NCBI RefSeq assembly: GCF_006438845.1
Contig: NZ_RCZJ01000006.1
Span: 121,416-185,415, forward strand
Source: Variovorax ginsengisoli
GTDB lineage: Bacteria; Pseudomonadota; Gammaproteobacteria; Burkholderiales; Burkholderiaceae_C
DNA length: 64,000 nucleotides
Direction of reading: 5' to 3'
Shown here: piece after piece, positions 1 through 8,774 of the stretch
How positions within the stretch are numbered: the first letter of the stretch is position 1
Layout of the letters: every line of letters starts with the position of its first letter
Notes under the pieces: model-generated
Told to the model about the DNA's origin: nothing
Database searches by the model: none
Seen by the model: only the letters and a program-made list of their open reading frames with translations
Made by a program: the position numbers and the translations under genes

Positions 1-887
1 AGTCTTGTGAACTTGTTGAACAAGGCGATCAGAAGCGCCACGATCGTCCCGCCACACATGGCGACGACGACCTTCTCGTCGGTCGCGACGAAGGTGACTT
101 CTGTGCCCAGCCACCACGTGTGGAGTTCGGCCATGTGGCGCGCGAGTGTGACGGCGACGATGGCCGAGATGCCCATCAGAATGACCAGCGATGCGTAGCC
201 ACCGCCGCCGTTCGGCTCACGGTAGATGCGTGCCTCCGGCGGCAACGCCGGCACCTGGGACGGCTTGAAGATCGCCAGAAAGACCACGTACACCACGTAC
301 AGGCCCACCAGGATGAACGCAGGGATGAACGCACCCTTGTACATGTCGCCAACGCTCTTGCCGAGCTGGTCGGCCATGATGATCAGCACCAGCGAGGGCG
401 GAATGATCTGCGCCAGCGTCCCCGACGCGGCGATCACGCCGGACGCCATGCGCCGGTCGTAGCCATAGCGCAGCATGATGGGCAGCGAGATCAGGCCCAT
501 CGAGATGACCGACGCGGCCACCACGCCGGTCGTCGCAGCCAGCAGTGCGCCCACGAAGATCACGGCCAGCGCCAGGCCACCGCGCATCGGGCCGAAGACC
601 TGGCCGACGGTGTCAAGCAGGTCTTCGGCCATGCCGCTTCGCTCGAGGATCAGCCCCATCAGCGTGAAGAAGGGCACAGCCAGCAGGGTGTCGTTGGCCA
701 TGATCCCGATAAGCCGCTGCGGCAGCCAGGCCATGACGGACGACTGGAACACGCCGAGCTCGACGCCGACGAAGGCGAAGAAGAGGCCGCAGGCGCCCAG
801 GCTGAAGGCGACTGGAAAGCCCAGCAGCAGAAAGATGATCAGCCCCGCGAACATGATCGGGGCAAAGTTGGCAGTGATGAATTCCAT
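1..887 (-). CDS. TRAP transporter large permease (DctM-like), 3' end outside window
   Basis: This is the large membrane subunit of a tripartite ATP-independent periplasmic transporter, which imports an organic acid using an ion gradient. About 295 codons are visible, from an ATG at 887 (protein begins MEFITANFAPIMFAG) to the window edge, so the C-terminal third is missing. Hydrophobic segments follow one another throughout, and the family's glycine- and proline-rich stretches are present, for example GVVAASVISMGLISLP and SGTLAQIIPPSLVLI. It lies 24 bases after the small permease gene on the same strand, so the two form one operon. The substrate cannot be read from the permeases. Confidence 0.93.
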   Translation of the reverse strand, partial: MEFITANFAPIMFAGLIIFLLLGFPVAFSLGACGLFFAFVGVELGVFQSSVMAWLPQRLIGIMANDTLLAVPFFTLMGLILERSGMAEDLLDTVGQVFGPMRGGLALAVIFVGALLAATTGVVAASVISMGLISLPIMLRYGYDRRMASGVIAASGTLAQIIPPSLVLIIMADQLGKSVGDMYKGAFIPAFILVGLYVVYVVFLAIFKPSQVPALPPEARIYREPNGGGGYASLVILMGISAIVAVTLARHMAELHTWWLGTEVTFVATDEKVVVAMCGGTIVALLIALFNKFTR

Positions 888-911
888 GGTGTTCTTGTCT
901 CTGCGCCGTAC

Positions 912-1532
912 TCAGCGGACCTGCGGGGTGGGGGCGGCCGTGGGGTCCACCACGTCGGAGCGTTCGCGCAGCACCTCGGCGAGTTCTTCTTCGGCGGTCT
1001 TCTCTCCGAGCTTGACCGTCGGGTCGGGTCCCACGCCACGCAAAAAGGCCACGCGCTTGATCAGTTCCGACCAGCCCTGCAGCAGCAGCAGCGTGAAGCC
1101 CACCGGCAATGCCAGCCACACGGGCCAGCGGATCAGGCCGCCCGGGTTGCCCGACATCTCGCCGGTCTGGTGCATGCTGAAGGTCATCGGGATGGTGTAG
1201 TACAGCACCACGATGCACAGCGGCGTGAGAAAGGCAGCGAACCCCAGGATGTCGATCCACATCTGCGTGCGCTTTGACAGGCGGCTGTTCAGAACGTCGA
1301 TGCGCACATGTTCGCGGTTGAGAAGCGTGAACCCGGCTGCGATCAGAAACGACCAGGCGAAGAGATACCACTGGACCTCGAGATACGCGTTGGAGCTGGT
1401 GTTGAATGCCTTGCGAACCACAGCGTTGACGGCGCTGATGGCAGTCGATGCCAGGATGATCCAGATTGCGTACTTGCCCACCTGGGCGTTGAGCCAGTCG
1501 ATGGCCCTCGACAGCTTCATCAAGCCTTGCAT
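912..1532 (-). CDS. TRAP transporter small permease (DctQ-like)
   Basis: This 206-residue protein is the small membrane subunit of the TRAP transporter whose large subunit follows. It has four predicted membrane helices, near residues 17-37, 50-70, 90-115 and 140-160, and the family's HVRIDVLNSRLS stretch in the loop after helix 2. The ATG at 1532 is chosen because a GGAG sequence sits about 7 bases upstream. The C-terminal tail of about 40 charged residues is longer than is usual. No receptor gene is seen in the window; it would normally lie on one side of the permease pair. Confidence 0.92.
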   Translation of the reverse strand: MQGLMKLSRAIDWLNAQVGKYAIWIILASTAISAVNAVVRKAFNTSSNAYLEVQWYLFAWSFLIAAGFTLLNREHVRIDVLNSRLSKRTQMWIDILGFAAFLTPLCIVVLYYTIPMTFSMHQTGEMSGNPGGLIRWPVWLALPVGFTLLLLQGWSELIKRVAFLRGVGPDPTVKLGEKTAEEELAEVLRERSDVVDPTAAPTPQVR

Positions 1533-1659
1533 AGTTGCTCCGTCTTTATTAGGGATTGCCCGGACACGAATGCACCCGACACGCCGGCGTTGTGCGCTGG
1601 CGGGTCGGGTGCAGGGCGAGCGGATTTTATCGGTGCGCGCAGCCGCCGATAATTAGGCC

Positions 1660-2940
1660 ATGCCCGCATCTTCCGGCCCCGCATCGCGTCGCGCGCCGGC
1701 TGGCGTGCAAGCCATCGACTCCCTCGAGATGGTGCACGCCGGCCGCGACTTGCTCTCGCTGGCGCTCATCGATGCCCGCAACCACACGCTGCACCTGATC
1801 GGCTTGTGCGAAGAAGCGATGCGCGCCGATGCCGCATGGGCCGAGCCACAGGTCGAGGCCCCGCCGCCGCTGTGGCTCGCCGGGCATGTCGGATGGTTCT
1901 CGGAATGGTGGATCGCTCGCAATACGCAGCGCGCCTTCGGCATCGACTGCCCTTCGCGCCCGACGCGGCTCGCCGCCATCGAGCCGCAGGCGGACGCATG
2001 GTGGTCCATGCCGCCGGCGCTCGGCGCGTCGCGGCCCGACGCCGAAACCACGCGCGCCTACCTGCTCGAGACGCTGGAGTGCACCCTCGAACTGCTCGAG
2101 CGCGCCGCCGAGACCGATGCCGGCCTGTACTTCTATCGCCTTGCACTGTTCCATGAAGACCTGCGCGGCGAGGCGCTCGTCGTGACCGCGCAAACGCTCG
2201 GCCTGCCGATCGGTGTGGAGCCGTCGCCTGCCCTCGTCCAGCGCGAGCCGCTGCTGCTGCCAGCCACGCGGTGGACGCTCGGTCGTGCCGAAGGGAGCGC
2301 GGGCTTCGGGTTCGCGCAGGAGGGCGGCACGTGGGCGGTCGACGTGCCCGCCTTCGAGATCGACGCCCAGGCGGTGACCTGGCAGCAGTTCGCCGAGTTC
2401 GTCGACGACGGCGGTTACGACCGCAGCGAGCTTTGGTCGCCCGGCGGCCAGGCTTGGCTCGCGCAGCAGCACGACGGCCGCCGCGCGCCGCGTCACGTCG
2501 AGCAGATCGGTGCCGGCCGTCGCGGCGCGGGCGGTGCCGTCCTGCAGCGCCGCTTCGGCCGCGTGGTGCAGGCCGCCGGACACCAGCCAGCGGTGCACCT
2601 GAGCTGGTGGGAGGCCGATGCCTGGGCACGCTGGGCCGGCCGGCGCATCGCCACCGAGGTCGAGTGGGAGATCGCCGCCCACGCTGGCGCGCACCGCGGC
2701 TTTCATTGGGGCAGCGTGCACGAATGGACGGCCGGCACGCTGCGCCCCTGGCCGGGTTACCGCGTCGACCCGTGGAGCGCGGGCGGCGTGTTCGACCCGG
2801 CACCCGCTTTCGGCGAAGCGCGGGTGCTGCGTGGCGCGTCGTTCGCCACGCGCGCACGCCTGCGTTCTCCGCGCGCACGCAACTTCGCACTGCCCGGGCG
2901 CGACGACGGCTTCTTCGGCTTTCGCACCTGCGCGCTCTGA
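1660..2940 (+). CDS. EgtB/SenA-like nonheme iron enzyme (DinB plus FGE-sulfatase domains)
   Basis: This 426-residue protein has the two-domain layout of ergothioneine sulfoxide synthase EgtB and selenoneine synthase SenA. These iron enzymes join a cysteine or selenosugar to the C2 of hercynine. The N-terminal DinB-like domain (about 25-190) has LWLAGHVGWF with His76 and FHEDLRGEAL with His165. The C-terminal formylglycine-enzyme fold (about 230-426) has HLSWWEADAWARWAGR, VHEWTAG and a closing FFGFRTCAL. In the family the third iron ligand is a His at the position of Arg169 (HxxxHxE), so the metal site looks altered. Partner genes such as senB or senC are not in the window. Assignment to SenA rather than another EgtB relative is uncertain. 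Confidence 0.75.
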   Translation: MPASSGPASRRAPAGVQAIDSLEMVHAGRDLLSLALIDARNHTLHLIGLCEEAMRADAAWAEPQVEAPPPLWLAGHVGWFSEWWIARNTQRAFGIDCPSRPTRLAAIEPQADAWWSMPPALGASRPDAETTRAYLLETLECTLELLERAAETDAGLYFYRLALFHEDLRGEALVVTAQTLGLPIGVEPSPALVQREPLLLPATRWTLGRAEGSAGFGFAQEGGTWAVDVPAFEIDAQAVTWQQFAEFVDDGGYDRSELWSPGGQAWLAQQHDGRRAPRHVEQIGAGRRGAGGAVLQRRFGRVVQAAGHQPAVHLSWWEADAWARWAGRRIATEVEWEIAAHAGAHRGFHWGSVHEWTAGTLRPWPGYRVDPWSAGGVFDPAPAFGEARVLRGASFATRARLRSPRARNFALPGRDDGFFGFRTCAL

Positions 2941-2964
2941 GCGCGTGCGACACGGCCTTTCAGG

Positions 2965-3651
2965 TCAAGGTGCCGTGAAGCCGGGGCCGCGCACCGCGCC
3001 GTCGTCCAACTGCACCACCGACTGCGCCAGCGCTTCGACGTCGCTCGGATCGTGCGTCACCAACAGCGTGGGCACCTGCACCCGCTCCAGCATCTCGGCG
3101 AGTTCGGCACGCAGGCGGATGCGCAACGTGGTGTCGAGCGCCGACAGCGGCTCGTCGAGCAGCAGCAGGTGCGGCTGCGGTGCCAATGCGCGGGCCAGCG
3201 CCACCCGTTGCCGCTGGCCGCCGGAGAGGTGCCGGGGCCAGGCGCCCCGCAGCGTCTCGAGGTCGAACTGGCGCGAAAGCACGTCGATGCGCACACGGTC
3301 GGCCTCGCTCGGACGCTGGCCCAGCCGGCACAGCCCGAACGCCAGGTTCTGCTCGACCGTCATGTGGGGGAACAGCGCGTAGTCCTGGAACACCAGCCCG
3401 ACGCGGCGCGCCCGCGCGGGCAGGTCGACGGCGTGGTCGGTGTCGAGCAGTGTCGTTCCGGCGATGCGCACGTGGCCGCGCACCCGCGGCGCGAGCCCGG
3501 CGATCGCCATCAGCACCGTCGACTTGCCCGAGCCCGAGGCGCCGATCAGCGCGGTGCGCGCGGTGGTCGACGTGAAGCGCGCATCGAGCGCGAAGCTGCG
3601 GCCCGGCGATTCGAGCGTGGTCTGCACGTGGATGTCGAGGATGGGCGCCAT
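2965..3651 (-). CDS. modC: Molybdate ABC transporter ATP-binding protein
   Basis: This is the cytoplasmic ATPase that drives molybdate uptake. It shows Walker A GASGSGKST near residue 38, a Q loop in VFQDYALF, the signature LSGGQRQR, Walker B LLLLDEP and the switch histidine in LLVTHD. At 228 residues it is short for ModC: it ends soon after the ATPase domain and lacks the C-terminal TOBE domain of the E. coli protein, as is common in betaproteobacteria. It starts one base after the modB stop and is the last gene of modABC. Identity as molybdate rather than sulfate transport rests on the linked modA, modE and molybdenum enzyme genes. Confidence 0.93.
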   Translation of the reverse strand: MAPILDIHVQTTLESPGRSFALDARFTSTTARTALIGASGSGKSTVLMAIAGLAPRVRGHVRIAGTTLLDTDHAVDLPARARRVGLVFQDYALFPHMTVEQNLAFGLCRLGQRPSEADRVRIDVLSRQFDLETLRGAWPRHLSGGQRQRVALARALAPQPHLLLLDEPLSALDTTLRIRLRAELAEMLERVQVPTLLVTHDPSDVEALAQSVVQLDDGAVRGPGFTAP

Positions 3652-3652
3652 G

Positions 3653-4306
3653 TCAGTGCTTCGCCTGCAGCATGCGGCCCGACACCACCAGCACCACCAC
3701 GCAGACCACCGAGATCACCAGCGTGAGCCACAGCGCCTGCGCGTCGTTGCCGGCCTGCACGGCGTCGTAGATGGCGATCGACAGCGTCTGCGTCTTGCCC
3801 GGGAGGTTGCCGGCAATCATCAGCGTGGCGCCGAACTCGCCCATGGCCCGCGCGAAGGCAAGCATCAAGCCTGCCGTGATGCCGCGCACCGCCAGCGGCA
3901 GTGCGACGCGCACGAAGATCTCGAACTCGCCCGCGCCCAGCGTGCGCGCGGCGTGCAGGAAGCGGCCGTCCACGTCCTCGAAGGCGGCGCGCGCGGCCTT
4001 GTAGATGAGCGGCAGCGACACCAGCGACGCCGCGATCACCGCGCCCTGCCAGGTGAACATCAGGTTGATGCCGAACCAGCGTTCGAGGTACTGCCCCAGC
4101 ACGCCGTTGCGGCCAATGACCACGATCAGGTAGTAGCCCAGCACCGTGGGCGGCAGCACCATCGGCAGCATGACGATGGCGTCGGCAATGCTTTTGCCTG
4201 GAAAGCGACGCTGCGACATCCACCAGCCCAGGGCAATGCCCGCCGCGCCCGCCAGCAAGGTGGCGAGCAGGGCGATCTTGAGCGTGAGCCAGAGGGGCGT
4301 GAGCAA
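3653..4306 (-). CDS. modB: Molybdate ABC transporter permease
   Basis: This 217-residue inner-membrane permease has five to six predicted helices. It carries the EAA-type cytoplasmic loop that contacts ModC (AARTLGAGEFEIFVRVALPL) and the FARAMGEFGATLMIAGN stretch typical of ModB. It is encoded between modA and modC on the same strand with almost no spacing. It should form the homodimeric channel of the ModABC importer. Confidence 0.95.
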   Translation of the reverse strand: MLTPLWLTLKIALLATLLAGAAGIALGWWMSQRRFPGKSIADAIVMLPMVLPPTVLGYYLIVVIGRNGVLGQYLERWFGINLMFTWQGAVIAASLVSLPLIYKAARAAFEDVDGRFLHAARTLGAGEFEIFVRVALPLAVRGITAGLMLAFARAMGEFGATLMIAGNLPGKTQTLSIAIYDAVQAGNDAQALWLTLVISVVCVVVLVVSGRMLQAKH

Positions 4307-4321
4307 GAGAACCGCGTGCGC

Positions 4322-5086
4322 TCAGGGTTTCGAGAAGCCGAAGCCTTCGAGGATCTGCTGGCCGGTGTCGCTGCGGACGAACGCGACGAATTCCTTGCCC
4401 AGCGCGACGTTCTTGCTGGCGGCGATCTGCGCGATCGGGTAGCTCACCGGCGTGGTGGTCGGCACGGTCAGCGCGATGCGCGTCTTGTCCTTCTCGATCA
4501 GCGCGTCGGTGCGGTAGACGAACCCGGCGTCGACCTCGTTGCGCGCGACGTAGTTGAGCACCTGGCGCACACTCTCGCCGTAGATCCATTTCGGTTCCAG
4601 GGCCGCGGTGAGCCCCGCTTCCTGCACCGAGGCCATCGTGTAGCGACCGACCGGCACCGAGCTCGGCGTGCCGGTCGAGATGCGCTTGAAGCCCGTGCCA
4701 CCGAGGTCGGCCAGCTTCTGCGGCACCGTGGCGGCGGTGGCGGGGACGATCAGCACCAACGTGTTGCGTGCGAAGTCGGCGCGCGTGCCCTCGGCCAGCA
4801 GGTTGGCCTTGGCGGCGCGGTCCATCGTCTCCTGGTCTGCGGACGCGAACACATCGACAGGCGCGCCCTGCTGGATCTGCGCGAGCAACGGGCCCGACGC
4901 CGCGAAGTTGAAAGTGACCTTGGCGCCGGGGCGCGTCTTTTCGAATGCCTGGCCGACTGCTTGGAAGGCATTCGTCAGGCTCGCGGCGGCAGAGACGACC
5001 ACCTCCTGCGCGTGCAGAGCCACGGTGCCCAGCGACAGGGCGGCGAACAAGGTGGTCTTGCCGAACCAGCGGGGAAATCTGTTCAT
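4322..5086 (-). CDS. modA: Molybdate-binding periplasmic protein
   Basis: This 254-residue protein has a Sec signal peptide (MNRFPRWFGKTTLFAALSLG, cleavage after LHA). The mature part shows family features: VVVSAAASLTNAF, FNFAASGPLLAQI, GAPVDVFASAD, and in the second lobe GRYTMASVQEAGL and NEVDAGFVYRTDA. It captures molybdate in the periplasm and delivers it to ModB. It is the first gene of modABC, and its start lies 30 bases from a perfect inverted repeat that fits a ModE operator. Confidence 0.96.
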   Translation of the reverse strand: MNRFPRWFGKTTLFAALSLGTVALHAQEVVVSAAASLTNAFQAVGQAFEKTRPGAKVTFNFAASGPLLAQIQQGAPVDVFASADQETMDRAAKANLLAEGTRADFARNTLVLIVPATAATVPQKLADLGGTGFKRISTGTPSSVPVGRYTMASVQEAGLTAALEPKWIYGESVRQVLNYVARNEVDAGFVYRTDALIEKDKTRIALTVPTTTPVSYPIAQIAASKNVALGKEFVAFVRSDTGQQILEGFGFSKP

Positions 5087-5116
5087 CTCGTGTCCTTCAA
5101 GGTGCGCCGTTCGATG

Positions 5117-5139
5117 CGCTATTCAGATTTGGAATAGCG
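5117..5139. promoter_or_regulatory. Probable ModE operator between modA and modE
   Basis: A perfect 8-base inverted repeat, CGCTATTC and GAATAGCG, is separated by 7 bases. It lies between divergent modA (start 5086) and modE (start 5226). The half-site resembles the known E. coli ModE half-site (CGCTATAT with a 6-7 base spacer). Binding of ModE-molybdate here would repress modABC and perhaps modE itself. The match is seen directly; binding is inferred. Confidence 0.78.
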
Positions 5140-5225
5140 AAATGATAGCAAGGCGTTTGGGGCGGCGGCCCGGTCGGGGCATTCCGGCGCACTTCGACGG
5201 CGGAGGCCGGCGCACAATCCCGCGC

Positions 5226-6008
5226 ATGGCAAGTCCCCGATTCATCGACGCCCTCGGCCACGGCATGAGCGACAAGCGCATCGACATCCTGCGCGGCATC
5301 GCGTCGACCGGCAGCATCTCGCAAGCTGCGCGCGAAGCCGGCGTGAGCTACAAGGCCGCCTGGCAGGCGATCGACACGCTCACCAACCTCGCGGGCGTGC
5401 CACTGGTCGAACGCGCCGTCGGCGGCGCGGGCGGCGGCGGTGCCTCGCTCACCGCGCAGGGCGGCCATCTGCTGGAACTGGCCGATGCACTCGACGCTGC
5501 GCGGCGCGAGGTGCACGCGCGCTGGTCGGCGCGCGGTGCCGCAGCGGGTGCGCAGGCGGATGCGACCATGGCGCGGCTGGCCGTGCGCACCAGCATGCGA
5601 AACCAGCTGCCGGCGACCATCGACGCGCTGGCGCCCTCGGGTCGCACGGTGCGCGTGCAGATGGGCCTGGGCACGCATGGCGCCATCGCGTCGCGCATCA
5701 CGCAGGAGAGCGCCGAGCTGCTGGGCCTGCAGGTCGGCATGACCGTGATCGCCCTGTGCAAGGCAACGGCCGTGCGCGTCGAGCGTTGGGACACGGCCGT
5801 GCCGACCCGGCGCTCCACCGCGGGCAACCGGCTGGTCGGCAGCGTGAAGAGTGCATTGCGCGGCGACAGCGGCGACGAGATCGCCGTGGCCATCGAAGGC
5901 GGGTTGCAGCTGGTCGGTTTCGCGGCGAGCGGCAGCGGGCTGCGCGTGCGGCAGCGTGCCGCCGTGGTGATCGACGAGTCGGCCGTCGTGGTCGCGTTGC
6001 CGGGTTGA
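5226..6008 (+). CDS. modE: Molybdate-responsive transcriptional regulator ModE
   Basis: This 260-residue cytoplasmic regulator has an N-terminal winged helix of the LysR/ModE type (about 15-85, containing SISQAAREAGVSYKAAWQAI and LVERAVGG). Two TOBE-like molybdate-binding repeats follow, about 115-185 (starting near VRTSMRNQLPATI) and 190-258. The ATG at 5226 is chosen because the protein then begins at the normal family N-terminus; the frame stays open far upstream into modA on the other strand without family-like sequence. It is divergent from modABC, with a palindromic operator between them, and convergent with the next gene (1 base between ends). Confidence 0.93.
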   Translation: MASPRFIDALGHGMSDKRIDILRGIASTGSISQAAREAGVSYKAAWQAIDTLTNLAGVPLVERAVGGAGGGGASLTAQGGHLLELADALDAARREVHARWSARGAAAGAQADATMARLAVRTSMRNQLPATIDALAPSGRTVRVQMGLGTHGAIASRITQESAELLGLQVGMTVIALCKATAVRVERWDTAVPTRRSTAGNRLVGSVKSALRGDSGDEIAVAIEGGLQLVGFAASGSGLRVRQRAAVVIDESAVVVALPG

Positions 6009-6009
6009 G

Positions 6010-7029
6010 CTACCGGTTGCTCATCGCGGATTCATGCGGCGCAAGCTCGCGCAGCAGGCGGAAGCCGACCAGCGTGTAGCGCGTTTCCGGCGAGTTCCAG
6101 TTGCGGAACGACGAGCGCGCGTAGAAGGCCCAGGTGTGCCACGACCCGCCACGGCGCACGCGCACGCTGCCGTCTTCGGGCCCGGGCGGGTCGTCGACCG
6201 GCGAGCGCGCGTAATAGTCGTCGGCGTGCCAGTCGGCACACCACTCCCACACGTTGCCGTGCATGTCGTAGAGGCCGAAGGCGTTCGGCGCGAAGCGGCC
6301 GACCGGTGCGGTGAACGCCTGGCCGTCGTGGCCGTCCAGTGCGAAGGCCCGCCACCGAGGCCAATGCGGTGCGGCGTTCTGGTCGAACACGTTGGCGCCC
6401 TTGAGCAGCGTGCGCGGGTCGTCGCCGGTGCTGAAGCGGGTGCGCGTGCCTGCGCGGGCGGCGTATTCCCACTCGGCCTCGGTCGGCAGGCGGTAGGTCA
6501 CGCCTTCCTTTGCGCTGAGCCAGCGCGCCATCGCCACGGCGTCGTTCCAGGTCACGTTGACCACGGGGTGATCGTCGCCTTGGGCGAAGCCGGGGTTGCG
6601 CCACGAGTACCTCGGGCTGCGGCCTTCGAAGGCGTCGCCGCGGACTGTCGTCCCGGGGTCGTAGGTCGGGTTGAAGCCGTAGCCGCCGGTGCCGTCTGCC
6701 TCCGATTCCGGCACGTGGCCGGAAGCCTCGACGAAGCGCCGAAACTGCGCGACCGTGACCTCGTGGCGCCCGAGCCAGAAGGCGCGCGTGATGCGCACCG
6801 CGTGCACCGGCCCCTCGTCGGCGAGTTGGGTGAAGCGGGCCGGATCGTAAGCGGGGAAGGCCTGCGCCAACGTCTGGGCGTCCTCGTCGCTGCCCATCCG
6901 AAATGCGCCGGCCGGAATGTGGACGAAGTCGATGCCCGTCGCGTCGGTGAACTTGGTGAACTTGGAAGAGGGCGCCGCCGCGCAGGCGCAAAGCAAGGCG
7001 CATGAAAGCAAGGCAATCGACGAGTGCAT
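6010..7029 (-). CDS. Formylglycine-generating-enzyme-fold lipoprotein (SUMF1/PvdO family)
   Basis: This 339-residue protein starts with a lipoprotein-type signal ([16 protein letters not shown]) and then has one FGE-sulfatase domain from about residue 30. Family markers are present: [75 protein letters not shown] and GGSW, ending in FRLLREL. Genuine formylglycine-generating enzymes have a cysteine pair after the RGGS motif. Here that region reads [19 protein letters not shown] with no cysteine, so sulfatase activation is unlikely and the function is unknown. It should be anchored in the outer or inner membrane facing the periplasm. Confidence 0.85.
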   Translation of the reverse strand: MHSSIALLSCALLCACAAAPSSKFTKFTDATGIDFVHIPAGAFRMGSDEDAQTLAQAFPAYDPARFTQLADEGPVHAVRITRAFWLGRHEVTVAQFRRFVEASGHVPESEADGTGGYGFNPTYDPGTTVRGDAFEGRSPRYSWRNPGFAQGDDHPVVNVTWNDAVAMARWLSAKEGVTYRLPTEAEWEYAARAGTRTRFSTGDDPRTLLKGANVFDQNAAPHWPRWRAFALDGHDGQAFTAPVGRFAPNAFGLYDMHGNVWEWCADWHADDYYARSPVDDPPGPEDGSVRVRRGGSWHTWAFYARSSFRNWNSPETRYTLVGFRLLRELAPHESAMSNR

Positions 7030-7167
7030 GGCGTCGGACTCGAAGGCGCCGCGGTCGCGGACGGAAGCGCCAGTCTACGGCTCGCCGAGGGTCGCCGGAG
7101 GCGCCGAGCGCAAGCGTCGGACTTGGCGCATGCTCCTGCTTTTCGCATCGATTGGAGATCAAGCAGC

Positions 7168-8151
7168 ATGAAGCAACGTTCCATCGGCCGCAGTGGCCTT
7201 GCCGTGGGGGCGCTCGGCCTCGGGTGCATGGGCATGTCGGAGTTCTACGGCCCCACCGACGAGGCGCAGTCGCTCGACACGCTGGCGCATGCGCTCGACC
7301 GCGGCGTGACGCTCTTCGACACCGCGGACGCCTACGGCTTCGGCCACAACGAGGAACTGCTCGGCCGCTTCGCAAAGGGGCAGCGCGACCGCCTGACCAT
7401 CGCCACCAAGTTCGGGCTGGTGCGCAAGCCCGGCGCCTACGAGCGCAGGGTCGACAACTCCCCGGCGTACATCCGGTCGGCCTGCGAGGCGTCGCTGAAG
7501 CGGCTCGGCGTCGACACCATCGACCTGTATTACGCGCACCGCCTCAACCTCGAGACGCCGCTGGAAGATTCGATCGGGGCGCTGGGCGAACTGGTCGAGG
7601 CCGGGAAGATCCGTGCGATCGGCCTGTCCGAAGTCTCGGCCGACACGCTGCGGCGCGCGGCCGCCATCCACCCGATCGCCGCGGTGCAGAGCGAATACTC
7701 GCTGTGGACACGCGACCCCGAGCAAGGCGTGCTGCAGGCCTGCCGCGAAGTCGGCGCCGCCTTCTGCGCGTACAGCCCGCTGGGGCGCGGCTTCCTCACG
7801 GGCCAGGTGGCGAGCGACACGCTCGACGCCAAGGATTTCCGCCGCCAGAACCCGCGCTTCGCCGACGAGAACGCGCAGCAGAACCAGCGCATCGTCGACA
7901 CCGTCAAGTCGCTGGCCGCCGAGAAGGGCTGCACACCGGCACAGCTCGCCTTGGCTTGGCTGCTGGCGCAGGGCGACGACGTGATTCCGATCCCCGGCAC
8001 CAAGCGCATCGCCTACCTCGACGACAACCTCGGCGCGCTCGACGTGGCGCTGTCCGCCGACGACCTGGCGCGCATCGGCGCTGCGCTGCCACCGGGCATC
8101 GCGGCCGGCGGGCGCTACACGGAAGAGGGGATGAAAGGCTTGAACGCCTAG
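7168..8151 (+). CDS. Aldo/keto reductase
   Basis: This 327-residue NAD(P)H-dependent oxidoreductase has a TIM-barrel fold. The catalytic residues are visible as Asp and Tyr in [15 protein letters not shown], Lys in ATKFG and His in YYAHRLNLE. The C-terminal cofactor-binding part has [22 protein letters not shown] 7168 is chosen because it gives the usual start [11 protein letters not shown]; the open frame upstream is not family-like. The substrate is unknown. It stands alone, about 120 bases before the molybdenum hydroxylase operon. Confidence 0.93.
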   Translation: MKQRSIGRSGLAVGALGLGCMGMSEFYGPTDEAQSLDTLAHALDRGVTLFDTADAYGFGHNEELLGRFAKGQRDRLTIATKFGLVRKPGAYERRVDNSPAYIRSACEASLKRLGVDTIDLYYAHRLNLETPLEDSIGALGELVEAGKIRAIGLSEVSADTLRRAAAIHPIAAVQSEYSLWTRDPEQGVLQACREVGAAFCAYSPLGRGFLTGQVASDTLDAKDFRRQNPRFADENAQQNQRIVDTVKSLAAEKGCTPAQLALAWLLAQGDDVIPIPGTKRIAYLDDNLGALDVALSADDLARIGAALPPGIAAGGRYTEEGMKGLNA

Positions 8152-8272
8152 CGCGCACCAAGAATTCGAAGCGCGGCGCCAGGCGCCGAGGGTTTTGCCT
8201 AGGATGTCGGTCCGGGCCGGCGTCGAAGATGCCATTTGATTCCCCAGCCATCACCTCCACGGAGACAGCCAC

Positions 8273-8761
8273 ATGCAGGTTTCTTTCACCGTCAACGGCC
8301 GCGCGGCCACGGTCGACGCCCCCCCCAACACCTTCCTCGTGCACGCGATCCGCGAGCACCTGCACCTGACCGGCACCCACGTCGGCTGCGACACGGCCCA
8401 ATGCGGCGCCTGCACCGTCCACGTCAACGGCCGCGCCGTCAAGTCGTGCAACGTGCTGGTGGCCCAGGCGGCGGGCGCCGAGATCACGACCATCGAAGGC
8501 ATCGCGCAGCCGGACGGCACCATGCACCCGATGCAGGCGGCCTTCAAGGAGTGCCACGGCCTGCAGTGCGGCTTCTGCACCCCCGGCATGGTGATGAGCG
8601 CCATCGACCTGTGCACCTACCACCCGAATTCGAGCGAGACCGAGATCCGCTCGCTGCTCGACGGCAACCTGTGCCGCTGCACCGGCTACCAGAACATCGT
8701 GAAAGCGGTGCAGATGGGTGGCAAGGACATGGCCGCCGCCTCCAAGCCCATCGCGGCCTGA
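8273..8761 (+). CDS. coxS: Molybdenum hydroxylase small subunit, [2Fe-2S] protein (CoxS type)
   Basis: This 162-residue subunit carries two [2Fe-2S] clusters that pass electrons from the molybdenum centre to FAD. The N-terminal plant-ferredoxin cluster is bound by the cysteines of GCDTAQCGACTVH and the following KSCN. The C-terminal helical domain binds the second cluster through QCGFCTPGM and NLCRCTGYQNI. A GGAG ribosome site precedes the ATG. It is the first gene of an operon of at least seven genes. The symbol is by analogy with CO dehydrogenase. Confidence 0.94.
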   Translation: MQVSFTVNGRAATVDAPPNTFLVHAIREHLHLTGTHVGCDTAQCGACTVHVNGRAVKSCNVLVAQAAGAEITTIEGIAQPDGTMHPMQAAFKECHGLQCGFCTPGMVMSAIDLCTYHPNSSETEIRSLLDGNLCRCTGYQNIVKAVQMGGKDMAAASKPIAA

Positions 8762-8774
8762 ACGGGAGCACACC

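Noticed and set aside
120..1277. Long plus-strand frame over the TRAP permease genes
   Set aside because: Sequence is low-complexity His/Asp/Arg; the minus strand encodes clear TRAP subunits.
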